A DNA stretch of 64,000 nt from an uncultured Rhizobium sp. GTDB taxonomy: Bacteria > Pseudomonadota > Alphaproteobacteria > Rhizobiales > Rhizobiaceae. The position numbers and the translations under genes are program-made. Location: NCBI GenBank assembly GCA_945952045.1, contig CAMFHE010000025.1, positions 1 to 64,000 of the forward strand. Direction: 5' to 3'. The notes beneath the pieces are model-generated. The model was not told where the DNA came from. It made no database searches and saw only the letters and a program-made list of their open reading frames with translations. Shown piece by piece: positions 35,902 through 44,884 of this stretch (its first letter is position 1; each line of letters begins with the position of its first letter).

Positions 35902-36394
35902 ATCGTGAATTCTCGATATGTGACGGAATGAGGCGTGGACGGCCGTCGGACATGTTTCGACCATTCGTCCAGGATCTCGCGCGAAGGCAGCTTGGGCGAA
36001 AGCACTCTCCCGGCCGTCATCCCGCTTCGGCGTCAGCGGATATGTCGGGCTCATCGGTCAAATCGAAGCGGAGCGGTGTCGCCGACTCAAGAAACGCGAA
36101 CACGGCACGCGTTGCCGATACGAACGCCTGCCAGAGCTTTTCCTCTGAGCCGGCCCAATCCCGGGGCCGCGGCGTGCATATAGGCAAACGCCTTTTCTTA
36201 GGTATCGCCTTGTCGGGCCGCGGCGGCATGATGGTTCGCCGGTATCCATCGACCTGCGCCCGGCAAGGCGCTCGTCCCGCAAATGCGGTCACTCTTTCCC
36301 AGAGTTTGGAACTGTTCGCCCAAGCGAAGCCGCTCGGAGCGCGGCGCTCAATCCAGAAACGCCCCGTTCCGCGACAATGACATCGACTTCGAGG
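35902..36394. other. decayed or gene-free stretch
   Basis: About 490 bases with coding-like GC content but no intact reading frame that I recognise. Short fragments in two minus-strand frames (36017-36292) look like degraded protein sequence, but I cannot name a family. It probably belongs to the event that split the transporter operon. Confidence 0.4.
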
Positions 36395-37174
36395 TCACTC
36401 TGTTTCCTGATCACCATGGCTGCGTGCAGCGGCCATGGCCGCGCGCCCGCCTTCGATTACGAACCCGGCGTCAGCCCCATAGGTGAAAAACGTGAAGCCC
36501 AGCGCGCGGAAGGTCGGAATGAATTCCAGCGACGCAAGGTCGATGCCCGCAATCACGCCGCTCTGCCTTGCAGCGTCGGCGACCTGCTTGCAGGCGGCAA
36601 GGAGTTCGGGGTGAAGCTGGCCCGGCCGCAAGCCAAGCGAAAGAGACAAATCGGCAGGTCCGACATAGAGCACATCGACACCATCCACCCTTGAGATCGT
36701 GTCGATATCCGCCACGGCCTCGCGGCTTTCGATCTGCAGAATCATCAGCGTTTCGCCATCTGCCCGTTCAAGATAGGAAGCCTGATCATAGTAGTAGTTC
36801 GAGGCCCGCCATGCCCCGAAACCGCGCGTCCCCAAAGGCGGGTATTTTGCGGAGCTCACGGCTTGCTTCGCCTCCGCCTGCGAGTTGATCATGGGAACCA
36901 TCACGCCGGCAACGCCGTGATCGAGGGCTGCCTTGACCGGTTCCGGGCTCTTGCCTCGCACCCGATAGATCACGGGCATTCCAAGTCGCTCGGTGGCCGG
37001 GAGGATTTGCATCAGGCTGTCGGGCGGGATGGGAGCATGCTCCCCGTCGACCAGCAGGAAGTCCGCGCCCGTATGCGCCAGGGTTTCTGCCACGATCGGA
37101 TGCGGAATGCTCATCCAGATCCCGAAGGTTGTCTGGCGAGAGCGGATGCGCTTGATAAGGTCGATATCGTTCAT
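36395..37174 (-). CDS. HpcH/HpaI family aldolase
   Basis: A 259-residue class II pyruvate aldolase of the HpcH/HpaI family, which splits 4-hydroxy-2-oxo acids into pyruvate and an aldehyde. FLLVDGEHAPIPPDSL, GVAGVMVPMINSQAEAKQAVSSAKYPPLGTRGFG and IQIESREAVADIDTISRVDGVDVLYVGPADLSLSLG hold the metal ligands Glu and Asp and the catalytic His and Arg. It is the last gene of the permease/ATPase operon, so its substrate probably derives from the transported compound. Citramalate- or 2-keto-3-deoxy-glucarate-type substrates are alternatives. Confidence 0.88.
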   Translation of the reverse strand: MNDIDLIKRIRSRQTTFGIWMSIPHPIVAETLAHTGADFLLVDGEHAPIPPDSLMQILPATERLGMPVIYRVRGKSPEPVKAALDHGVAGVMVPMINSQAEAKQAVSSAKYPPLGTRGFGAWRASNYYYDQASYLERADGETLMILQIESREAVADIDTISRVDGVDVLYVGPADLSLSLGLRPGQLHPELLAACKQVADAARQSGVIAGIDLASLEFIPTFRALGFTFFTYGADAGFVIEGGRAAMAAARSHGDQETE

Positions 37175-37196
37175 GGGAATACTCCAAAGACAGTGG

Positions 37197-38000
37197 TCAG
37201 CCTATCCGACGAGGAATGCGGCGCTCGATCAGTCGGAATGCGAGGACGAGGATACCAGTTATGCTCATATAGACGGCGGCGACGAAAAGAAGAGGCTCGT
37301 AGGTGATGTAGGTTTCCTGGCGGATTCGGGTCGCAACCGAAAAGATGTCGATGACGCTGATCGTCGCGACCAATGGCGTGGCCTTGAGCTGCAGGATTGC
37401 CTCGCCCGAAATCGTCGGAAGTGCCCGGTAGATTGCCTGCGGCAACTGAATACGCCAGAACGCCGTCGATTTTTTCAAGCCGAAGGCTTTGGCGGCTTCC
37501 AACTGACCGGAGGGCACGTTGGCCAGGGCACCCCGCATCACTTCGCCCAGGTAGCCCCCGCAGGAGAGGGTAAGGGCGACAACGGCGTAGGGCCACGCTT
37601 GCCTGAGATAAGTCCAAAGCTCGGATTGGCGTATTGCGGGGAATTGCGGAAAGAGCGAGCCAAGGCCGTAGTACAGCAGCCACAATTGAAGAAGCAGAGG
37701 CGTCCCGCGGATGATCGTGCAATAGGCTAGCGCCGGTATCGAGAACCAGGGCTGGCCGGAATTTCGCGCGAGGCCAAGCAGGACAGCCAGCGCAAATCCC
37801 AGGCTGAACGTGACGGCAAGCAGCCAGATTGTCGTCCAAAGCCCGCGCAGGAGCAGCTGCCAATACACGGCAATCCATTCCCATTGCATGGTGGTGGACA
37901 TGATGACGAACAGCCCTGCCATCAAGATCCAGAGGATCATGTGTTGAAGCAAGAATTTGTTCGCGCGGGCTCCCGGGACGGGAGAGGAAGAAGTCGTCAT
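37197..38000 (-). CDS. polar amino-acid ABC transporter permease (HisM type)
   Basis: A 267-residue permease of the HisMQ family. It has an N-terminal extra hydrophobic segment, then LLLRGLWTTIWLLAVTF, the GTPLLLQLWLLYYGL loop and the EAAKAFGLKKSTAFWRIQLPQAIYRALP motif that contacts the ATPase. The ATG at 38000 overlaps the stop of the partner permease as ATGA, and the open frame beyond it is discarded. It forms the channel with the 37997-38734 protein for the ligand of the binding protein at 34798-35571. Confidence 0.9.
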   Translation of the reverse strand: MTTSSSPVPGARANKFLLQHMILWILMAGLFVIMSTTMQWEWIAVYWQLLLRGLWTTIWLLAVTFSLGFALAVLLGLARNSGQPWFSIPALAYCTIIRGTPLLLQLWLLYYGLGSLFPQFPAIRQSELWTYLRQAWPYAVVALTLSCGGYLGEVMRGALANVPSGQLEAAKAFGLKKSTAFWRIQLPQAIYRALPTISGEAILQLKATPLVATISVIDIFSVATRIRQETYITYEPLLFVAAVYMSITGILVLAFRLIERRIPRRIG

Positions 38001-38734
38001 CTGCGTGCTCCCGCCGACCGGATGCCATGCCGGGTCCGTTTCTCCGCGAGAGAAAAGAGGATACCCGATACGAGTGTGATGGTTAGGTACATTGCACCGG
38101 CAACGATGAAGAAGGTGAAGTATGCCTTCGTCGATCCGGCGGCCTGGCGGGTTTGCAACGTCAATTCCTGGAAGCCGACGACCGCAAGCAGCGCCGTGTC
38201 CTTGGTGGCCATGAGCCAGAGATTGGATAGACCCGGCAGTGCGTGTGGCAGCATGGCGGGCGCGATTATCTTGCGGAAGACCGTGGTCGATGTCATTCCG
38301 AACGAGCGGGCGGCTTCCAGCTCGCCGTGCGGCACCGCCAGGATCGCGCCGCGGATGATTTCCGTTGCATAGGCGCCCTGTACGAAACCCAGGACGATAA
38401 TGCCGGCAGCAAGCCCATTGATGTCGATCGGCGCGTAGCCCAGAGCTTCCAGGGCAACATTCAGGCTGATCGTTCCGCCGTAGTAGAGAATGAGGATCAG
38501 AACGAGCTCGGGAACGGCGCGCACGATCGTCGTATATAGGTCGAGGGTGTCGCGGGCGACCGGTCCTCCATAGATCTTTGCCGTTGCTCCGAAGACGCCC
38601 AGGATCAAGCCCAGCGCGAAAGCGCCCACGGCGATTTGAAGCGACGCAAGGAGTGCCCAGAGCATCGGTCCGCCCCAACCCGGGGGGCTAAGCGCCAGAA
38701 GATCGAAGAGTGATGACTGCATAGGAAGTCCCAT
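37997..38734 (-). CDS. polar amino-acid ABC transporter permease (HisQ type)
   Basis: A 245-residue HisMQ-family permease. LLASLQIAVGAFALGLILG, RAVPELVLILILYYGG and the coupling motif EAARSFGMTSTTVFRKIIAPAMLPHALPG are visible. Two starts are possible, the ATG at 38734 and one four codons later at 38722; neither has a strong ribosome-binding site. It overlaps the second permease as ATGA and follows the ATPase gene by 27 bases. Confidence 0.9.
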   Translation of the reverse strand: MGLPMQSSLFDLLALSPPGWGGPMLWALLASLQIAVGAFALGLILGVFGATAKIYGGPVARDTLDLYTTIVRAVPELVLILILYYGGTISLNVALEALGYAPIDINGLAAGIIVLGFVQGAYATEIIRGAILAVPHGELEAARSFGMTSTTVFRKIIAPAMLPHALPGLSNLWLMATKDTALLAVVGFQELTLQTRQAAGSTKAYFTFFIVAGAMYLTITLVSGILFSLAEKRTRHGIRSAGARR

Positions 38735-38761
38735 TGTTGGCCGGGGAATGCGAGGCGGCAG

Positions 38762-39580
38762 TTACCCGACTTTCGCGAGGAACTTCTGCAGCGGCTCGGA
38801 TTTTGGCGCTTCGAATATGACCTCCGGCGCTCCTTGCTCCTCGATGAGGCCCTGGTGAAGAAACACGACATGGCTGGCGACCTGGCGCGCAAACTTCATC
38901 TCGTGTGTGACCAGAAGCATGGTGCGGCCCTCGCGAGCGAGGTCGCCGATGACTTTCAGCACTTCACCGACCAGCTCCGGGTCGAGCGCCGATGTAGGCT
39001 CATCGAAAAGCATCACGCTCGGATCGACCGCGAGCGCGCGCGCTATTGCTCCGCGCTGCTGCTGGCCGCCCGACAGAAAAGCCGGATAGACGTCCTTCTT
39101 TTCCTTGAGGCCGACCCGGTCGAGCAGTTGCTCCGCCCGTTCGATCGCCTCATCCCGGCGCATTCCGAGTACCGAAATCGGTGCCAGGACAACGTTTTCG
39201 AGCAAGGACATGTGGCTCCAGAGGTTAAAGCTCTGAAAGACCATTGCCAATCTGGATCGAATGCGCCGCATCTGCGCGGCATCGGCAGGCACGAGCCCCT
39301 GTTGGGCCCGTTTAAGACACACTTCCTCTCCGTTGATGACGATGCGGCCATCGGACGGTGTCTCCAGGCAATTGATGCAGCGGAGCATCGTCGATTTGCC
39401 AGAGCCGCTACCGCCGATGATCGCGACGACGTCACCCTGCTTTGCCGAAAGCGAAACGCCTTTCAGAACATGCAAAGCGCCGAACTTCTTGTGAAGCTCC
39501 ACAAGCCTGATCGCATCGACGCCGAGGAGATCGCCACGTTCTGCATGGATTGGTTCCTCTGTTTCCGCTCTTCCCTGCAA
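38762..39580 (-). CDS. polar amino-acid ABC transporter ATP-binding protein (HisP type)
   Basis: A 272-residue HisP/OccP-type ATPase, the first gene of the permease operon. Walker A is GGSGSGKST and Walker [21 protein letters not shown]. The signature reads [15 protein letters not shown], where the family almost always has [11 protein letters not shown]; this Val-to-Gly change is unusual. I choose a TTG start at 39580, because GGAAGGAG lies 5 bases before it. An ATG at 39616 also exists but has no ribosome-binding site and would put the start nearer the dyad. It energises the split transporter. Confidence 0.86.
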   Translation of the reverse strand: MQGRAETEEPIHAERGDLLGVDAIRLVELHKKFGALHVLKGVSLSAKQGDVVAIIGGSGSGKSTMLRCINCLETPSDGRIVINGEEVCLKRAQQGLVPADAAQMRRIRSRLAMVFQSFNLWSHMSLLENVVLAPISVLGMRRDEAIERAEQLLDRVGLKEKKDVYPAFLSGGQQQRGAIARALAVDPSVMLFDEPTSALDPELVGEVLKVIGDLAREGRTMLLVTHEMKFARQVASHVVFLHQGLIEEQGAPEVIFEAPKSEPLQKFLAKVG

Positions 39581-40158
39581 TGTCGCTCCTTCCCTTAACG
39601 CCCATGAATGGTCCATCTACGCAGGAGTGCGATATTCGGCCATCCTCCTCCGGGAGGATGGTTGGGGCGGCAATGGCCGATATGAGAGGCGATGAGGATG
39701 CAGCTTGTTTGCGGGCGGACAGGTGAGCTGACAGTTGAATCAATGTGACTAATGGCGTCTTGAAACGCATGCGAAACAGTTTTGTGTCTCGCAATCCGGA
39801 CCGCGAAAAGGAAACCTCTAGAGGAGCGTCTCGATGCATTTCCTGTGTCGCCCGCCATCTCGGCGGCTATTTTTCGGCACTTTAAGTCCACGGACCAAGG
39901 TCAGGACTAGTTCGGTTGCAACGATCGGCGGCAGGCAATCGTGAGCTGGCTATCGAACCGGAACGTCTGGGGCATCCGGTGAAAGGCAAATACTACTCAC
40001 ATATCGAAATAAAGAGTCAATTGTCACGGGCGGTTCTTTGCTCAAGCATCTAGCCTAGAAGAAACGCCATCCAGAGATCGTACTCGTCGGCTCGCGATAC
40101 GCGGAGCCGCTATCTCACCCCGGGCATCCGGGATGTGCAGAACCAGGTTGGAAGCCCG
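39581..40158. other. divergent intergenic region between two transporter operons
   Basis: About 580 bases with no plausible gene. It contains dyad copy B (39641-39660). A second inverted repeat, ACCGGA (39957-39962) with TCCGGT (39975-39980), lies nearer the second operon, then a TTGTCA at 40021-40026 that may be the -35 of the 40159 gene. Both operons' promoters should lie here. Confidence 0.55.
39641..39660 (-). promoter_or_regulatory. shared dyad, copy B
   Basis: CATCCTCC TCCG GGAGGATG, a perfect dyad with 8-bp arms and a 4-base centre. Its near edge is 61 bases from the ATPase start at 39580, almost the same distance as copy A from its gene. Confidence 0.7.
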
Positions 40159-40947
40159 ATGATGAAGTTACAGCAACCGGAACGCAGCCCGTACTTGATG
40201 GAGGTTCGAAACTTGAGGAAGTCGTTCGGGCCTCTCGAGGTCTTGAAGGGCGTCGATCTAGCCGCAAACAAGGGCGATATTCTCACTTTGATTGGAAGTT
40301 CCGGCTCGGGAAAAAGCACGCTCATCCGCTGCATCAACTTCCTGGAAGAGCCGAGCCAAGGTGAAATCATCCTCAACGGCGCAATCTACCCAGCTGTTCC
40401 TGATGGGAAGCGTTCCCGAAGGCAGATCGGCGACTTGGTTAGCCTGCGCAGGCAAGTGGGCATGGTCTTCCAGTCCTTCAATCTGTGGCCCCACCGAACG
40501 GCGATCGAAAACGTCATGGAGGGGCCTCTACAGGTCCTCGGAATGTCAAAGGCGGAGGCTTGGGACCGTGCCGAAGGCTATCTAAACAAGGTAGGCCTTG
40601 CTGAAAGAAGCCGCCACTATCCTGCTCAGTTGTCCGGCGGTCAGCAGCAGCGCGTAGCAATTGCGCGTGCGCTCGCCATGGAACCCGAAATCCTCCTTTT
40701 CGACGAGCCGACTTCGGCCCTTGACCCAGAGCTTGTTGGCGAGGTGCTGCGGGTGATGCAGAGCCTTGCCTTGGAAGGGCGGACGATGGTGATCGTCACG
40801 CATGAAATGCACTTTGCGCGAGAAGTCTCATCGGAGGTTGTGTACCTCCAAGGGGGCAACATCGAGGAAAGAGGGAAGCCCGATGACGTGCTTGGAGCAC
40901 CAAAATCTCCGGCGCTGGCAGCGTTCCTGAAGAGATACAGATCATAA
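40159..40947 (+). CDS. amino-acid ABC transporter ATP-binding protein
   Basis: A 262-residue GlnQ/HisP-type ATPase. Walker A is GSSGSGKST, the signature [15 protein letters not shown], Walker [21 protein letters not shown]. The ATG at 40159 is chosen for GGTTGGAAG just upstream; a second ATG follows immediately. It is the first gene of a second transporter operon, running away from the one at 37197-39580. The two ATPases are similar but belong to clearly separate systems, each with its own permeases. Confidence 0.9.
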   Translation: MMKLQQPERSPYLMEVRNLRKSFGPLEVLKGVDLAANKGDILTLIGSSGSGKSTLIRCINFLEEPSQGEIILNGAIYPAVPDGKRSRRQIGDLVSLRRQVGMVFQSFNLWPHRTAIENVMEGPLQVLGMSKAEAWDRAEGYLNKVGLAERSRHYPAQLSGGQQQRVAIARALAMEPEILLFDEPTSALDPELVGEVLRVMQSLALEGRTMVIVTHEMHFAREVSSEVVYLQGGNIEERGKPDDVLGAPKSPALAAFLKRYRS

Positions 40948-40972
40948 TCAACCACACAAAAGGGGAATGAAA

Positions 40973-41752
40973 ATGAAAATGATCCAAACATTATCGGCCG
41001 CGCTCATTGTGGCTGGGGCAAGTGTGGCAGCGCTTTCGCCGGCGAGCGCCGACGAAGTTGTCAAGGTCGGGATCGATGCGGCCTACAAACCTTTCGCATA
41101 TGTCGACACCAACGGGGAGTTGGCGGGCCTTGAAGTCGATCTGACCAAGGCGGTGTGCGCCGCGGCCAAGGTCACATGCGAAATCTCCAATGTTCCCTGG
41201 GATGGCATCTGGACGGCTCTGGAGACGAGTACGATCGACATGATCGGGACGACGGTCACCGAAACGGCGCCTCGCCTCGAGAAGTACGACGCCACTCGCA
41301 TCATCTACAAGGTTGGTTATGCTTTTCTCGTTCCGGAAAGCGCCGATACTTCCAAGGGGCTCGACGGGCTGAAGGGCCAGCCGATCGGCACGATCGTCGG
41401 GACGCAATCGTATTACGACTACATCAAGGCAACGCTTGGCGACGACGCTCAGATCCAGGGATACGACAATCCCGACGCAGCGGTACTCGATCTCGACGCC
41501 GGCCGCATCGCGGCATTCCAGAATGACAATCTGCAACTTCAGCAGCAGTTCGTGAGCACCGGAAAATACAAGCTCGCGGCGGAGCCGAGCTTTGACAAGA
41601 AGTTCGTTGGCGAGGGCAGGGGCTGGTTCTTTCGCAAGGGATCCGCCGACCTCGTTGCCAAAATCAACAAGGGATTGGACTCGGTTATTGCGTCAGGCAA
41701 GCTTGACGAACTGGGCCTGAAATACCTGAACACCAAGCTCACTACGCAGTGA
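40973..41752 (+). CDS. amino-acid ABC transporter binding protein
   Basis: A 259-residue SBP_bac_3 protein with a Sec signal peptide ending ASADE. The ligand fold is shown by GIDAAYKPFAYVDTNGELAGLEVDLTKAVC and the following DGIWTALETSTIDMIG. AGGGG lies 7 bases before the ATG at 40973; an ATG two codons earlier overlaps that site. It is placed directly after its ATPase. The usual Arg contact for the alpha-carboxylate (about position 95 in the family) seems replaced by the ETAPRLEKYD context, so the ligand may be a non-standard carboxylate. Confidence 0.88.
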   Translation: MKMIQTLSAALIVAGASVAALSPASADEVVKVGIDAAYKPFAYVDTNGELAGLEVDLTKAVCAAAKVTCEISNVPWDGIWTALETSTIDMIGTTVTETAPRLEKYDATRIIYKVGYAFLVPESADTSKGLDGLKGQPIGTIVGTQSYYDYIKATLGDDAQIQGYDNPDAAVLDLDAGRIAAFQNDNLQLQQQFVSTGKYKLAAEPSFDKKFVGEGRGWFFRKGSADLVAKINKGLDSVIASGKLDELGLKYLNTKLTTQ

Positions 41753-41777
41753 TGCCCAAAGCGCAAGGTGACGAGCA

Positions 41778-42455
41778 ATGATTGAGATCCTTGCGCCCTA
41801 CATGAGCTTCTGGCTGAAGGGCGCGGCTCTGACGCTGGGGCTGTCTGCGGTCGCCTTTCCGATCTGCATTTTGATCGGATTGGCGGTTGGGTTCGCCAGT
41901 TTATCATCTAGCCGGCCGACGGCCTTGTTTGGGGCTGCTTACATCAACATGTTTCGAGGACTGCCAGAGGTGATGGTCATCTTCATCATCTTTTACGGCT
42001 CCAATATTCTTCTGGGTAGCGTCGCATCGCTCGCCGGCCTCCGATTTGGAGGCGCGGACCCGAAAATTGCGGCTGTCGCTGCACTCTCCATCCAGTTTGG
42101 TTCCTACGCAGCGGTTATTTTTAAAGACTGGATGTCAGTGCTGCCGAAGGGCTACTCCGAGGCGGGTGCCGCGATCGGCATGACACGCTTTCAAATTCGT
42201 CGGCGCATCGTGGTGCCTTTGGTCCTGCGATCAGCAACACCAGCGATGGGCAACCTCTTCCTCGTTTTGCTGAAGATATCGGCCCTTGCATCACTCATCG
42301 GCGTCCAGGAACTCAGCCGGTCGACCAGCATCATCGCTGGCTCAACCCGCGAACCCCTGATTTGCTACATGATTGCTGCGGTGATGTACCTGGCGATCTC
42401 TGCGATATCGGGGCTAATCCAACACCGTTTGGAATCAAGGGCGCAGGGAGCGTGA
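41778..42455 (+). CDS. amino-acid ABC transporter permease
   Basis: A 225-residue HisMQ-type permease with about five membrane segments. MSFWLKGAALTLGLSAVAFP, FRGLPEVMVIFIIFYG and the coupling motif EAGAAIGMTRFQIRRRIVVPLVLRSATPAMG are present. It starts 25 bases after the binding-protein gene and is followed after 3 bases by the second permease; together they form the channel of the 40159-43169 transporter. Confidence 0.9.
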   Translation: MIEILAPYMSFWLKGAALTLGLSAVAFPICILIGLAVGFASLSSSRPTALFGAAYINMFRGLPEVMVIFIIFYGSNILLGSVASLAGLRFGGADPKIAAVAALSIQFGSYAAVIFKDWMSVLPKGYSEAGAAIGMTRFQIRRRIVVPLVLRSATPAMGNLFLVLLKISALASLIGVQELSRSTSIIAGSTREPLICYMIAAVMYLAISAISGLIQHRLESRAQGA

Positions 42456-42458
42456 CCG

Positions 42459-43169
42459 ATGCTTAATTTCGCGATTCTTGAAGCGCCGGCGTTCTGGACG
42501 GCAGTCGTGAACGGGTTTTTCGTCACCGTCGCGCTCACGGTTCTCAGCATGGCCCTAGGCTTTCTCTTCGGTGGTGCGCTTGCGGCAATGCATGAATATG
42601 GCGGTCAAGGACTACGGCTGTTTGCCAAGGTGTACATCTTCATCTTCCGGGGCGTTCCCCTCCTGATACTGCTATTCCTTGTCTACTTCGGTCTACCGCG
42701 TGTTGCGTGGGTTCGCGCGAGTCCGCTCTGGGACCTCGTGCTGAGTTCACCCTTCCGAACTGCGGTGTTCGTCCTTAGCATCAACAACGCCGCCTACCTC
42801 GCAGAGATGATGAGAGGTGGCTTGAAGATGGTTCCCCGCGGCATGCTTGAGGCCGCAGCGGCCGTCGGAATGACACGGCGGCGGGCGTTTTTCAGAGTCC
42901 ATGCCCCCATCGCACTGCGCTCGATTTTGGGCAGTCTGGGAAACGAAACCGTAGCGGTTCTAAAAGCCTCGGCGATCACCAGCGTCATTACGGTTCATGA
43001 CTTGATGGGTGGGCCGACGATCCATGGAAAGGTCTATCTCGATCCTCTCACGCCGCTCCTCGTCGTCGGCGTCGTGTACGTGATCATCGTTCAGATCATC
43101 GATTTCACCGTCACGCGGATCCAGCAATATCTTGCGGTTCCCAACACATCACGGGCACAGAATCTCTGA
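42459..43169 (+). CDS. amino-acid ABC transporter permease
   Basis: A 236-residue HisMQ-type permease. WTAVVNGFFVTVALTVLSMALGFLFGG, FRGVPLLILLFLVYFGLP and the motif EAAAAVGMTRRRAFFRVHAPIALRSI are visible. It is the partner of the 41778-42455 protein. The FAD-dependent dehydrogenase gene follows after 41 bases, so import and oxidation of a hydroxy acid may be coupled in one operon. Confidence 0.9.
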   Translation: MLNFAILEAPAFWTAVVNGFFVTVALTVLSMALGFLFGGALAAMHEYGGQGLRLFAKVYIFIFRGVPLLILLFLVYFGLPRVAWVRASPLWDLVLSSPFRTAVFVLSINNAAYLAEMMRGGLKMVPRGMLEAAAAVGMTRRRAFFRVHAPIALRSILGSLGNETVAVLKASAITSVITVHDLMGGPTIHGKVYLDPLTPLLVVGVVYVIIVQIIDFTVTRIQQYLAVPNTSRAQNL

Positions 43170-43210
43170 TCAACATCGCGGGCCCAATCGGTACATGCCG
43201 GAGACTTCAG

Positions 43211-44596
43211 ATGAACTTAGTCCAGGCTCTCGGTGAGCAACTTGGGAAAGACAAGGTTTTTGTTGGGGAAGAAATTCTCGCGAAATACCTTTCGGACGCA
43301 TCCTTGCTCCCGCCTACGGTGCCCGTTGCGCTCGTGCGCCCGACATCTACCTCGGACGTGTCCGCCACGTTACGCCTTTGTAATGCTGAGCGGTGGCCGA
43401 TCGTCATACAGGGCGGACTGACGGGATTGGTCGGTGGTGCGCATCCACGCTGCGATGAGATTGCCATTGCAATGGACCGCATGTCTAAGATCGAGGAAAT
43501 TGATATCGTAAACCGGACGATGACTGTCCAGGCAGGCGCCACCTTGGAACAGGTCCAGAGAGCGGCTGCGCAAGCTGGACTTTTTTACGGCGTGGATCTG
43601 GGCGCGCGGGGCACCTGCACCATCGGCGGCAATGTTGCCACTAACGCGGGCGGGGTGCAGGTGCTGCGATATGGCATGACCCGGCAGCAGGTCGCTGGCA
43701 TAGAGGCAGTGCTTGCCGACGGGACGATCGTCAATTCGATGAGCAAGGTCCTGAAGAACAATACCGGGTACGACTGGCCGCAGCTTGTGACAGGCAGCGA
43801 AGGAACCCTGGCGGTTATAACCCGCGTCTGCCTCCGGCTCATGCCGACGCCTAAGCCCGTATTGGCCGCCCTGTGCGCAGCCGGTTCCGTCGAAAATGCC
43901 CTGGTCGTTTGCCGCCGGCTGCAGGAAACGTTTGACGGAAACCTCGTTACCTACGAGGGCATGTGGCGCAGCTATATGGAGGCGGGGGAACATTGGGGCC
44001 TGTTGACGGCTCCCTTTGGTTCCGCCCCGACCGTGACACTGCTTATCGAAGCCGCTTTAGGATTGGACGGGGATGCCCGGGCTTTGTTCGAAAGCACCCT
44101 TTTCGAAATGCTGGAAGAAGGTTTGCTCCATGACGCCCTTATCGCCCAGTCGGAAGCCGACCGTCGTCGGTTCTGGCAATATCGAGAAGCAAACTATGAG
44201 TACTATCGTCACGCTCCGAAGGAGTTTCACTACGATGTAGGTATTCCGCTGGATCGGCTTGCCACCTATGTCGAGACGATTGAAGCATCTGCGTCGCGAA
44301 CCCTTCCGCAGGGACGGCTCATCGTATACGGGCATCTGGGGGACGGTAATCTGCACATCGCCGCCTATCCGGCCGATCCGGCGCAAGACATCGCGCCATT
44401 CGAAATGGCGCTCTACAGCGCTGTGCAAGACTGCGGCGGAAGCATCTCGGCCGAGCATGGCATCGGGATCAAGAAAATAGACCAATTGGCTTACAGCCGG
44501 TCGGCGGCCGAGTTGGCGCTCATGCGCGCGATCAAGCATGCAATCGATCCATATGACATCCTGAACCGCGGCAGAGTGCTTACCGCAAACGCGTGA
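43211..44596 (+). CDS. FAD-linked 2-hydroxyacid dehydrogenase (GlcD/D2HGDH-like)
   Basis: A 461-residue VAO-type flavoprotein. The PCMH FAD domain is at residues 30-210 (VRPTSTSDVSATLRLCNAERWPIVIQGGLTGLVGG, then TCTIGGNVATNAGGVQVLRYGMTR). The FAD-oxidase C domain carries the metal-site motif HLGDGNLHIAAYP and SAEHGIGIKKID. It oxidises a D-2-hydroxy acid such as lactate, glycolate or 2-hydroxyglutarate. GlcE and GlcF partners are absent, so the single-subunit D2HGDH or D-lactate type is likely. Its stop codon lies inside an 18-bp palindrome. Its substrate is probably delivered by the preceding transporter. Confidence 0.87.
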   Translation: MNLVQALGEQLGKDKVFVGEEILAKYLSDASLLPPTVPVALVRPTSTSDVSATLRLCNAERWPIVIQGGLTGLVGGAHPRCDEIAIAMDRMSKIEEIDIVNRTMTVQAGATLEQVQRAAAQAGLFYGVDLGARGTCTIGGNVATNAGGVQVLRYGMTRQQVAGIEAVLADGTIVNSMSKVLKNNTGYDWPQLVTGSEGTLAVITRVCLRLMPTPKPVLAALCAAGSVENALVVCRRLQETFDGNLVTYEGMWRSYMEAGEHWGLLTAPFGSAPTVTLLIEAALGLDGDARALFESTLFEMLEEGLLHDALIAQSEADRRRFWQYREANYEYYRHAPKEFHYDVGIPLDRLATYVETIEASASRTLPQGRLIVYGHLGDGNLHIAAYPADPAQDIAPFEMALYSAVQDCGGSISAEHGIGIKKIDQLAYSRSAAELALMRAIKHAIDPYDILNRGRVLTANA

Positions 44597-44610
44597 GCCC
44601 ATGGGCTCAC
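44593..44610. repeat. 18-bp palindrome over a stop codon
   Basis: GTGAGCCCATGGGCTCAC, a perfect palindrome including the TGA of the FAD-dehydrogenase gene. In RNA it forms a 7-bp stem with a 4-base loop. There is no U-tract; it may protect the mRNA end or pause transcription. Confidence 0.45.
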
Positions 44611-44806
44611 TGAGCCTCGTCACAGAAGCGGCAACCACGGAGCGCTCATCCATCGCCATGGCCAGGGATATGCGCACAGCATGCGTCAGCGGCATTCTGA
44701 ATGCCCATAATTGGTGCGCCATAAGTACCATTATACCGGGCAGCTGTTGTAGGCCTCAATTCGTTCTTAAATCAAGTTGAATTAAGCCTCTTCTGTAGCT
44801 CAAAAA

Positions 44807-44819
44807 TCGACATTGTCGA
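44807..44819. promoter_or_regulatory. candidate operator before the GlcG-like gene
   Basis: TCGACATTGTCGA, a 6-bp dyad around one base, within an AT-rich stretch 66 bases before the ATG at 44885. The FadR-type regulator encoded two genes downstream is a possible binder. Confidence 0.35.
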
Positions 44820-44884
44820 AAAAATAAATGGAATTTAAAAAATACCTTATATATTTTATCGTCAGCTTGCCTACGGAGGATCGG

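Noticed and set aside
36017..36292. Possible small gene on the minus strand
   Set aside because: Fragments of coding-like sequence appear in more than one frame, but none is intact or recognisable.
39595..39891. 98-codon minus-strand frame over dyad copy B
   Set aside because: It has no ribosome-binding site and no domain, and would lie in the promoter region.
40120..40140. CATCC-G-GGATG before the second transporter as a fourth copy of the dyad
   Set aside because: The centre is one base instead of four and the GGAGG part is missing.
44057..44731. 224-codon minus-strand frame over the end of the FAD dehydrogenase
   Set aside because: It overlaps a real gene and has no recognisable domain or ribosome-binding site.
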